The notes under the pieces are model-generated. The model had not been told where the DNA came from and made no database searches. It was given only the letters and a program-made list of their open reading frames with translations. A program made the position numbers and the translations under genes. Below, in pieces: positions 1-9,754 of a DNA stretch of 20,681 nt. This DNA comes from Thoreauomyces humboldtii (lineage: Eukaryota; Chytridiomycota; Chytridiomycetes; Spizellomycetales; Powellomycetaceae), in contig JADGJA010000380.1 in the NCBI GenBank assembly GCA_027596035.1, forward strand, positions 1-20,681. Reading direction: 5' to 3'. Position 1 is the first letter of the stretch, and each line of letters begins with the position of its first letter.

Positions 1-17
1 ATGGGGGGGGGCGGGTG

Positions 18-595
18 CTAAAGTTCTCCGTAGAACTTCTTGAGGTACTCTTCTGCCTCCTTGTACTCGACCTTTGTCTGTTTCAGCAGCGCGGCGATGC
101 GCTTGAGAGCCTCCTCCGCCGTGATGCTTCCTGACCCGCGTTCGTCCTTCATGTTTCCGTAGTTTTGCATCTTCTCGCAGGACGCCTTGACCTTGGTGAG
201 GCCAAGGGCGGCGGAACTGCCCTTCAGGAAGTGACCTAGTCTCGACAGCGCTTGAAGGTCCTTCTCCGTTCTGCGAGAGGTGATGGAGAGGTCAGTGATT
301 GTCGCCACGAAGCGCTCATCCGGTGACTCAAAAGGAAACGACCGGTACAACGAGTCGACGGGCGATGTATACGTACAGACTCGTGTCCATCGATGCAAAC
401 GTTGTCTCTGCTTGTTCAAAGTAGTTTGTCACGATATCTCTGCTGAAGCTCCTATCCTCGTCATCTTCGTCCATCTACACAGACACGAATCGAACGAGAT
501 GAGCACTGTGTGACGTCCCCAAACTCTGAACCGAGGTCCCGGCTTCGCACCTCCAGGAGCTGGTCGAAAATGTTGTGGTCTACAATGTCGGACAT
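18..595 (-). CDS. YPD1: Ypd1-like histidine phosphotransfer (HPt) protein
   Basis: Ypd1 proteins carry phosphate from a hybrid sensor kinase (Sln1 type) to response regulators (Ssk1, Skn7) in osmotic and oxidative stress signalling. Exons read on the minus strand: 595-551, 474-377 and 270-18, giving 396 nt and 131 residues. Both introns are GT-AG and keep frame (GTGCGA...GTGTAG and GTACGT...CGCAG). The joins recreate family consensus: LLE joins MDEDDED, then IVTNYFEQAETTF. The phosphate-accepting His is residue 61 in LGHFLKGSSAALGL, the HPt hallmark. The length is short for the family, and some homologues have longer N-termini. The start at 595 is the only ATG just before the conserved DIVDHNIFDQLLE helix; the frame stays open upstream without an ATG, so an extra 5' exon cannot be excluded. 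It is divergent from the HIR3 homologue. Confidence 0.93.
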
Positions 596-1035
596 TGCTC
601 GATTGATGCGATCGGTTCTGATCTGGGTCAGACGGAGTGGCAGGAAGAGGGGTCTAGCAAGGCTGAGCTGACCCGGGGTAAGGGTTCGTCTCGAGAGAAA
701 AAGCAAGCTAGGCGGCTCCTGGCACACCAACCTAAACAAGGAGCAGCGAAACGGCGACGGAGTCGTCGACGGCTGATAAGATACGATGGGAGGACACGGT
801 AGAAGGGCCTCGCTGGACGGGGATTGCTGGGTCGAGTCCTAGTAGTTGATTAGGACGGAGAGAGTTGAGTTATGGACAAGAGGTAGTAAAGTTCCCTTTG
901 TTCACAGGAATTGGGTTTGAGGAATGGGTGTCTCTTGTTTGTTGTCCGTGGGTGGGTGCGGGGATGAGAAAAAGCCGTTCCTCGAATTGGGAAACTCCAA
1001 GTGCATGTCGGTCAACCATCGTGGAATTGCTACAC
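596..1035. promoter_or_regulatory. Divergent intergenic region between YPD1 and HIR3
   Basis: These 440 bp separate two divergent start codons and must hold both promoters and 5' leaders. I see no convincing TATA box, known operator or RNA gene. Short open frames here overlap on both strands and have no family resemblance. Confidence 0.5.
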
Positions 1036-4000
1036 ATGAACTTTCGCTTCAAGGTCCTCAATCCTCTCAATGAGCCAATACAGGAGGTAGACGATCACTC
1101 AAAGGTGCGCTTGCTCTCATGCTGCATATATGTGGTTGCTTTAGCATTCTTTTGGTTCGGGGGGGACTGATCTTCCCACGGCGGCTCCCTCAGATAGACC
1201 GAGCACTGGATGTTTACCTGGAAGCTCTCCAACACATCAAATGCCATCGTCTCAACGATGCAAAACGATTGCTCACGGAGCTCCTGGACCGAGACGCTCT
1301 CAAGCACGCTCTGCCCGTGGTTAGGTGCACTTGGGCTGCCGAAACATATCGGATCATGACTGATGAAGCTAGTTTTAGGGAACGGGAGCGCATAGCACGC
1401 CGGCTCACGGCCTTCGATACGTAGTCCATAAGAACTTTGCGGAGCTGCTAGAGGCGGAGGGTGCTTGGAAACAAGCTTGCGTTCACTATCAAAAGGTCGA
1501 GCCAGGAGTTCTGAAAGAGAAACGGATGACTGCTAGAGTCTTACGCAAACTCAGGGCTCCTTTGATAGGCGATCGAAGTGGACCCGTCCGACGCTGTGGT
1601 ATGGTGCAAGGTCGGAGAGACTGCAGCGAAGCATCAGCAATGGGACGTCTCATTGCACGCCTTCTCGTGCGGGAAAGACATCGCTAAGCTTCGGATGCTT
1701 CGCTTCCGATGCATCGCCGGAATGGTGGAGGTAAAGCCGGAGCTCAGCGCTCGCTTCATTAGGGTGATTATAGGAACTGAAGCTCAACGCGTTTATAAAG
1801 GCGCTATACGAAATAGCCGAGTTCCCAGCATGTCTGGAACAAATCAAGGAGGCTCTTTCTCTGAATCCCGACTATCCTCGTGGCATCTGGTTGACCGAGC
1901 TGCTGGCAGCTCCCGACACTGGGGTGCGAATACCGAGCGTCTCACCATTTGATCGTGGCTCGCCAAGCCCTTTTCATGCGGACGGTTCTCCGTGGGACTC
2001 TGCTGTGGCCCGACCACGGCAGGCTACGCCTTGCGGTAACCATATTTTTTAGAACTTATCTTAAGATTTTGGCTGAGACTGACAGAACATCTCGTGATAG
2101 GCTCTACCAATACTCCTCAGCCGCCGTCTAACTTGACGTTACTCTATGCTTCGTTCCTGGGACTGGGAAACCTTCTGACCGACATGTATCGAAAGTCTAC
2201 TAGGTAGGGGCACGTTGACGAACCTTCGACCGCCATCTTCTAGTCTGAGCGACCTGCAGATCTAGTGCAGGGAGGAGCAATGCTCCAGAATCTTCATTTC
2301 AGATTCGAATAGTGCTAGAGCTGGCTCAACCCGACAACAGTTTCGACGGCGATGATGCTGCCGCACAGACCCCTCTCCAGCAAAGTCCGGTCAAAGAAGT
2401 TACGCTAGTAGTTGAGGAAGTAGCAGATGCTCAACCCGACGGCGCAGTCCCCGAATCTGTCCAGGAAGAAGGAATTCCGGAAGAGACTGAGAGGAGCGCC
2501 AGAAAGCGGCGAAATTCGGAGTCTGAAGATTCGAGGAGGATTTCAAAGCGGGTGCGACACCGGATCGAGCAGGAGCTACAGCAGAAAGACGAGGAGGAGA
2601 AACTTCTCCAGGACCTGATCGATCCATATCTGCCAGAGGGATACTCTGTTTGTCCTGGTGTCCATTCAATTTGTGCTCAGCGACCGGCTCCTCTCGTTCC
2701 TGATGTGGAAGCATTGTTGTCGGCTTTTGTGCCCAAAATCCTTTCTACCTCCAGCGCTCCTATGACGCGGAAACCAAAATGGTAAACACTTCCCACGTAC
2801 AGGCATTAGCTGGCGCATAGTTGCATGAGGATAACCGCATGTCCTTCCAGTACAAAAAAGTCCCGGAAGTTGAAGGCGCAACAAGGCATAGATATGGAAG
2901 TTCTGGAATCGTGCGCACCGGAGTTCTCTCGCGACTCCGTGATGGAATTCGTGAATGAGGTCTCGAAGGACAACTCGGGAGTACTCGACGTCATGCGCCG
3001 TTTTGTAACTTGGCATCTGATTGGGCAAACATCGCCGAATGTTAATTGGGAGCCTCGATTCCGGACGATACAATGGCCTACTGGCATTTACGGCCAACTT
3101 GTGAATATGTTGCTGATATTGGAGAAACATAACGGCTGGTCCTCGTATTTCCGGGAAGCTTGTCCGTTCAGTTTTGGGCTCGAACGAAATCCAGGTTCAC
3201 CAAACAATGTAGTCTGCTTAGATCCTCGGATCAGCCAAACCCCTGCCGTTCTGGAGGTAACGAGTCGCACTGTGCTGATGTGATGCGGCTCTTTGAAATT
3301 ATGCAGATAAGCTAATATCCAAGCATACTCAGTTACTTCTTTCTAGCTCTGAGCTGCTTTGCGATATGTGGCTGAGTCAATCACGGGGCGGAACTTCGTC
3401 AGTGGAGCTTCCTCACGAGTTTGAGACTGAGGACGAAGAGGACGGTTCTACCGAACTTAATCCTCTCACTCAGTGGTCAATTTCTCAAGTCCTTCAAAGA
3501 ATGATGGACGTTGTTGCCGAAGGCGTTTTTGCTTTCAAGCAGGCCGACAAGGAAAGCAATGTCTTTTGCATTCGGTATGTGCTAGCCGTCTTCGCCTCGG
3601 GAACGTCCGTCACTCACTCGTTGGCTCTATGACTCTGAAGATATCATTGGCTGAAAGGACGTATATACGAGCAGTTGCGGAACGAGCAACGTGCCCAGTG
3701 GCATTACAAAGACTGCCGGGAGCGAATACTTGCGAAGGACGCAGATGAGATGGTTGGCGAGGGAGCCGATACTGCACTGACTTTTGTCAACTGGTGCGTA
3801 TAATACGCATAGGAGTACTCACTCATTAGAAAACGCCTCTTATCTCGCTCCTATACCGTCGCGCAGTCTCCGCGATGAAGTTTTGAGCCTGCAGACACTA
3901 GAAGGAAAATTCGCCGCCTCAGAAGCTCGCCTCTACGTGCTTGACGCTGGCGCCAAGTTCGAAGAAGAGGATTATCCGGCAGTTATCGAGCGGTTGAAGC

Positions 4001-7000
4001 CGGTGTTCATTGTCCCGTCGGACTCGGTTGGGTTGAGCCAATCGGATGTGCTTCCGATAGAAACCTCGGTCGCCGCCGCCGTGACAATCGCAAGGGAGTT
4101 TCTGCTCACATCCTGCCCCTTCAATAAACGTTATAAGCTTCTGGATGCTCTGAGACAGGTAAATTCACGTGCTAACGAAGTGACGAATATGCCCTCTAAC
4201 TCGTCGCAAACTTTTCAGGCGTGCAGTCGAACAGAAGATTGTGCAACAGCTTTTGTTTGCACAGTGCATATTCTTTGCGATGCAGTGTCCCATCTGGTTA
4301 CCGAACACGACTTTGAGGCTCACCTCGAATTGGTAAGATGGGAAACGATCTTCTTCGAATCAGTAAGCCTGCACTCATGTCCGCGTATAGTGTGCCGAAT
4401 CCCTGCTGCAGTGCATCCAATTTGTCGAAGCCCAAACGGAATCGGACGTTACGTGGCGCACGCTTCTGCAGGCACAGATGGCACATACGCAGGCTGGCGC
4501 GTCCGGTGACGGTACCCTCTTCGACCAGCTGGTTTCTGCAGTCTTTCTGTCCATACGCCTGATCTGGACATACATGAAGCACCATAACGATGTGCCGAAC
4601 GCATCCAGGAAGCCGAATGTCGCGCGTCGTCTCAAAGCCCTCAATGTTCTGTCTGTTCGTACCTGGGTCCTGTTTTACCATGTGGTATGCGTCCTTCCCG
4701 AACCTGCCAAGGCAAAGGAGCATGCAATGCTTTCGAAGGAGATCGATGTGCAAGGGTCGGCAGATCTCGAACCAGGTCCCGGCGAAACCTTTGAGATCCC
4801 GCATGCCGAAGCATCGTTGCCCGTAATGACAAAGGCCAAACGCTTGGACCTCCCTCCTGCAAGGGATAATCTTGCAGAATTCTTGATTTTCGGACATCAG
4901 GAACTCGGAAAACGTTGCTTATGTGGTCTGGATGATGGTGAGCAACACGCCTCCGCAGCCCCATTTGTAGTCTAAGCTAAATCGCATTCCTGAACAAGGA
5001 CGCTTCCTGAAACTGGCTCTTTCGCATCTGACCACCGCTTCTGGTTCTGAGTATCGCGCCGAGGTTTACCAGTGCTATTATTGTCTTTACGGCATAAAGG
5101 TTGGTTCGACACCCGGCTTAAATGATGCGTCCTCGCGCACTGATCCACTCGTTGAATATAGGTCGACCATGGGCTGGAGATTGCTGAGCATCAATCACCG
5201 ACATCTGAATTTGATCAAAGTGCCGCCCTGGATGTGTTCCGGAGCGTTTCAGAGTTCATTGGCCAATCGCTGGCCCTCCGTGGCAGTCGCGGAATTCCAG
5301 CTGATATGAAGCAGTGCTTAGACAAAGTCACTGCCGTGTTCAGTAAACCTCCCTGGGAAAATGGTGCGGGGCTGAGCACAAGCATGCGTAAATGCGCGGA
5401 ACCATGTTCATCAAATGAATCCTTTGCAGCCAAAGTCAGATTCAACAAGAACGCCATAGAAGGATACCTCTCCCGTCCGATCAGTGTGATGGAAGCGATA
5501 CCCAATCACCAGCAGCAACGGCTAGTCTGGCTCCCATTCTCAGATTCCGAGCGTTCCAAGATCCCGGATGTCTACTTTAGTCTCTTTCATTTGCAGGCAC
5601 GTCTCGGACTTGCTCAGTACAAGGCGAGGAGCTCGGTACATACATATGGTCACTTTCCCAAAACGATCGAGGTCCTTACCGGTGCCGCGGAACAGTTCCT
5701 GGTAATTATGCATTGAAGCTTAGCGTGCGAGAAGTGTTCGCTGACTCTTCACCTCCCAGTTTGACCTACATCTTAGCCCCAGCCGTCTGGACAGCTGGCT
5801 CCAGCTCGCATCGTGTTATTCTTCCCTGGTGAACGAATATTTGACCCATAGCGCTCCCATAATCATTGCGTCCTTCAGTGAAATCCGGGATTGGCAGAAG
5901 GTATCGTTGCACTCGGAAGGGAAACACTTTCTCGTTCCATTGACTCAGTCCCTCTCCTGTGTAGCGCGCATTTCATTGCTTTGTCCAAGCTATGCAACTC
6001 GCTGGCCGTAGTCCTACGGCCTCCGATCTCTCCTCACGGCTCTGGGGAGATTTCGGGTTTCTGTGTTACGGCATCGCGACCAACCCCATGAACGGCGCCG
6101 CAGCTGAATCCAACCTCCATCAGATCCGAAGCTTCTGGAACTCACGACTAGAAGCGTCTGCCGATGTTCCCATGGCAGTGAACATTGCGGATCCGACATT
6201 GCAACCCACTCCGGTAGCCTCCCCCGAACAGCAGAAGTCAACCAAAGAGCAAACGCGGGAAGAGGTGCTTCGTCTTGCTGGCTTCTGCTTCAAGAAGGCC
6301 CGGTCTGTTAGTCGTACGGATTGGAGGTATCCGTATATGCTGGCAAACGTGTACGCCAAGCTGCATCGTCCAGCCGCTGTCATCATCAAACTCTACCGCG
6401 CAGCTGTCAAGCTCGTGCCCATGGACTGGTCAACAAAGGAGCAGGTAGAGAGTTGTTACGCTGCGCTGGTATGTAGAAGATCGTGGACTCACAGCTACTA
6501 CCCGATTGCTCTTCTCAAACAGGAGCGCATAGTAGATCCCGCTGCGAAACTCATCGCCTATCTGGCAAAGAACCTTCATCGGAACATTATTTCTGTAAGA
6601 TAAAGTCTTGTGGTCAATAAGCTTCGCTCCAGTTGACATTGTTCGTCCAGGTAGAGGACGCGCGATTAGCGATAAAGGGTGTGGCTGATTCACCCGGCAT
6701 TCGGGATGGTTCGCTTGCCCCGGCATCAGAGGTGGACGTGTCAGCCCGGAGCTCTTCGGATATGCGACGGGAGGTGTTCGAGATATTTTCCAAACTCCTT
6801 GTCCGCATGGCCAATCTGAACTCATGGCAACACAAACCTACTTTTACGGTGAGATGATGTCGAATGGCGAGATCTGTAAGCCCTTGCTGAACTCTTCTGG
6901 CACATCCTTAGCGCGCCTGGATCGCTCATTACGAGTTCAGGAATCCTGTCCAAGCGAAGGACATCCTGGGCACCGTCTTCAAGCTGAAAGAAGAGAAGAG

Positions 7001-8088
7001 CAAGAAGCTCGTCAACTTTTGGAAGTCAGAGTTTGAAAGGTGTGCCAAATATTTCAAACTGAGCGTGTCGAATGCCACTAACGAATACTTCCGTCCAGAC
7101 CCGGAAAGCATTTCATGTCTGTACACCGATATATTCTGGAAATGGCTACTATAATGTGCGAGTCCGGCGATGTGGACGGCCTACGCATCCTTTGCCGGAA
7201 AGTACGCAAGTCGGGTGATCTCTTGCTATGGCCTGACCGGATTTGGCGTGCTGTTTATACCGCCTGCTTTAAGGTCAGTCGCTAGGATTGGAACGCGGGC
7301 TTGTGCCCGTCTGTCTGACGACGCACATTTTTGTTCCAGGCGTTGCAAGCTACCGCGCACGGTACGGCGACGGTATCACTTTCGGGCACCATGTCCCGAT
7401 CAGATTTCGAAGACAGGGCGCCAGCGGTAGAATACCAGATGTTCGCGGCGGCGGATCCCAAGCCTGTTCGACTTCAGAATCTTCTGTGCGCGTTCGAGCT
7501 TCAGAAGCTCAACGAGGGATTCATGGACGAAGAAGAGCTCGATCTCTTTCTTGTCGAGACCTATAGCTCCCTCTTCGCCGAGTTCGAACGCAGCGCGGGA
7601 CTTACGCCATCCCAGCAACCGATCGACACGCCGGCGACTCCAAACGCGGCAACCCCGGACGCGAGCGATTCGGATGTTGGACGTGTGCGGGATTCCAACA
7701 GACTCCTTCCGGCTACTCCACCTGGTGCACCTTTTCCACCGGAGAAGGTCCGCTTCCTGCATGTGCTGCAGAGGTGCCAGTATGTGTGCAGGCATCCACC
7801 CCAGGTATGGCGCCGCATACTCTCCCTACGTCCCTGGGGCTTTTCTCTTGTTACAACGACTCTGAAATACCCTTTGCTTGTTTGCTTCAGATCGCCCGAT
7901 CATCACGCTCAGAACCTCTACCCGCCGCCGACACGGACCTCGGGATAGAGGAGGTAGAAGGGATGGTTGAAGTGGATGCAGGCACAAAGGAGGAAGACAC
8001 GGCCGTCGATGTCCGGGTCGATGTGCCTTCTCTGTCTGAGGAGCCTGTCGGATCTGACGCCAATCCTAGCGCCGGGATGGAAGAGTAG
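1036..8088 (+). CDS. HIR3: HIR3 / CABIN1-type histone transcription regulator 3
   Basis: Hir3 is the large TPR subunit of the HIR complex, which deposits H3-H4 independently of replication and represses histone genes; CABIN1 is the animal counterpart. My model has 23 exons: 1036-1104, 1194-1319, 1379-1495, 1569-1730, 1774-2035, 2101-2203, 2260-2781, 2851-3256, 3354-3574, 3641-3793, 3867-4158, 4219-4332, 4391-4937, 4999-5099, 5162-5701, 5760-5900, 5965-6468, 6523-6594, 6651-6848, 6912-7039, 7099-7273, 7340-7804, 7891-8088. The sum is 5616 nt, or 1871 residues with no internal stop. The N-terminus (FKVLNPLNEPIQEVDDHSK, then IDRALDVYLEALQH) matches the family start, followed by TPR-like repeats (YQKAIEVDPSDAVVWCKVG). 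A basic, nuclear-localisation-like patch (RRISKRVRHR) lies near residues 360-385. The C-terminal half holds CLYGIK, VDHGLEIAEH and, across exons 20/21, LVNFWKSEFERPGKHF, a strongly conserved family signature. Least certain splice sites: the acceptors before exons 8, 9, 10 and 11, and the GTCGAG donor of exon 3. Confidence 0.9.
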
Positions 8089-8384
8089 GAACAGAGACAT
8101 GCTGGTTGCCGGGGAGTTTACGTTTTTGCTTTGGCAAAATATTAAGCGCCAAAGGGACTGGTTCCGTCTCAAAAAGTTATGTTGACATACCGCATGTTGA
8201 CATATCGCACAAGTTGTCATCCCAAATTGTCATCGCATAATTCTTAGTATCATTACATCGGGATAGGTAGATATGTACAACGTGTATATGTAATTACGAA
8301 TGTACAACAAAGCGGGTTGCGTTCATAAAGGGAGTAAGTTTAATATTTATCTTTTGGATTATTTGGTTATTTAACTAGTAATAG
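8089..8384. other. Gene-free AT-rich stretch downstream of HIR3
   Basis: This is the 3' flank of the HIR3 homologue. It is clearly more AT-rich than the genes around it and contains the degenerate tandem repeat at 8179-8236. Further on, the 9-mer ATGTACAAC occurs twice (about 8274 and 8301). No open frame here looks coding. It may be the 3' untranslated region followed by decayed repetitive DNA. Confidence 0.5.
8179..8236. repeat. Degenerate short tandem repeat, TTG(A/T)CAT core
   Basis: Four consecutive related units are visible: ATGTTGACATACCGC (8179-8193), ATGTTGACATATCGC (8194-8208), AAGTTGTCATCCC (8211-8223) and AAATTGTCATCGC (8224-8236). The first two differ at one base and the last two at two bases. 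The shared core is TTG(A/T)CAT followed by a CGC or CCC end. It lies about 90 bp after the HIR3 stop codon. It could be a diverged minisatellite or a transposon subterminal repeat; the sequence alone does not decide. Confidence 0.75.
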
Positions 8385-8958
8385 GTATACGCCAGGGGCA
8401 ATTGCGAAGAAGAGGTCCCAAACAAACCAAAACGCTATGAACTGAGTGAGAGTGTTTACTCGGCGGCAGGAGCGACGGCGGCGGCAAACAAGGACGACGA
8501 TGAGAAAGACGAAGAGGGACCGGAGGCCACTTTCGATGAACTTTCGATAGTTGGCAAGTGTCTGTTCGGTTGCGGTACAATGCCTCCTCTTGACGCGCAG
8601 GTTCTCGGCAATGTTCGATTACTGGAGACAAGCGGAGGATGCTACGTGGATGCTCATCGACAAGTGCTACGAGGGTGCGGTTGTGCGCGGGGTTTCGACT
8701 GCCGGCAGAGATCAAAGCAGGACAATTGTTACCAGGAGGGTTTCTTGTGCACGGACTTCTTATTTGAGGTAAGTTGCCGACGGCTGCCTGCGCTTATCGC
8801 TGTTGACAGGCGAACTAAAACGCGAACATTTGTATTGCGTGCAGGGATACACTTTGCTGCAGTCGCCTCGCGACCTGTTCACGCACCGACGCAAAGATTG
8901 TTTAGGCGGGCGAAGAACGCTATCGCAACCGCCTCCATTAACCTTGTCTTCTCCTTGA
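8385..8958 (+). other. Unrecognised cysteine-rich open frame, possibly a spliced gene fragment
   Basis: A frame is open from just after a TAG at 8382-8384 to a strong donor (GAG then GTAAGT at 8769). With an acceptor at 8842-8844 it continues in frame to a TGA at 8956-8958. The first in-frame ATG is at 8580, giving about 100 residues; the frame upstream of that ATG is open for 65 codons, acidic and Lys-rich. From about 8546 on the peptide is rich in cysteine (KCLFGCGT, GGCYV, RGCGCARGFDC, then three more Cys before the putative join or just after it). I do not recognise the pattern. The missing upstream ATG suggests a 5'-truncated gene or a relic, and chance is not excluded. The minus strand is also partly open here. 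Confidence 0.3.
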
Positions 8959-9754
8959 CTCCGTACGTTTTTTTCTCGGTTCTTTGCAAAAGATGGAGAT
9001 TATCGCGCTTCAAATAAATGCAAACTTATAACTCGAGTATATTGTCGACGATGCACGTCATTTAATGTGCCAGCTTCCCCATCGGGCTTTCAAGATAAGA
9101 GCACCAGGCTTCACCTCTTTGTAATCCTTTTTAGCGATCGAGACGAAGCTGCTGCATGAGTCGCTAACCGCTTTTCCTCAATAGAGTCGATTGGGAAGCG
9201 GCGGCCTTGGATAGCTCTTTTAGAGTTCTTTCCCGAACATTAGCGACGAACATCCACTGATCCTCCCGTGCTCCAGATATCGTCATACTGGCTGGCTTTG
9301 GGCACTCGATAGCTGCCCGTCGAGGAAGTAGCGGCCCCGGCAAAGCTGGACAACCAACGTCCGGTGCGGAATCCTCTTTTCCCCTCCCCCAAACATGCAA
9401 TAGAAGTGACAAGACTATATCGTCATCAAGCCCTCGCCCCCTGCCCAGGACGTTGCAAGACCCTGCATTGCCACAACGGACTTGCGAGGGTAAAGTGACA
9501 AGAATATAGTCATCAAGTACAACTAGAAACAGCTCAGTCCATTCACTCTCCCAGCGACATTCGGGGTAACGATATCGGAAGAAAAGAAAAAACACGCACG
9601 AAAAGTTCCTCGAAAAGGTCCTCTTCCTCTTCTCTCAAAACAAACGTCCGACTCCACCTCCACCTCCCAACCCCAACTCCATCTCCATCTCAAGTCAAAC
9701 GTCCAATGGCCATTCCATAGACCTCGAATCAGCCCGCCCCCTTTGAGCTGCATG
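8959..9754. other. Gene-free stretch between the Cys-rich frame and the velvet gene
   Basis: This 796-bp stretch includes the 3' flank of the velvet gene, which is on the minus strand. It contains a diverged direct repeat at 9404-9518 and a C/T-rich tract around 9650-9700 (repeated CTCCA/CTCCATCT runs). A minus-strand frame at 9164-9595 has low-complexity content and no family resemblance, so I do not call a gene. Confidence 0.5.
9404..9518. repeat. Diverged direct repeat pair, about 26 bp each
   Basis: GAAGTGACAAGACTATATCG, continuing TCATCAAG (from about 9404), recurs as AAAGTGACAAGAATATAG, continuing TCATCAAG (from about 9492), with a small indel and a few substitutions. The copies are about 88 bp apart in noncoding DNA downstream of the velvet stop. 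Origin unknown. Confidence 0.6.

Noticed and set aside
5100..5120. tRNA T-loop-like GGTTCGACACCC
   Set aside because: It lies inside a HIR3 intron, and no acceptor, D or anticodon arms could be paired around it.
8371..8715. Minus-strand frame with TLVALVDEHP as a transposase N-terminal helix-turn-helix remnant
   Set aside because: The resemblance to Tc1-type N-termini is confined to a few residues, and the plus strand has the better splice-supported frame.
9164..9595. Minus-strand open frame as an extra velvet exon or separate gene
   Set aside because: The velvet model ends cleanly at 9755 after its conserved C-terminal block, and this frame shows no recognisable content.
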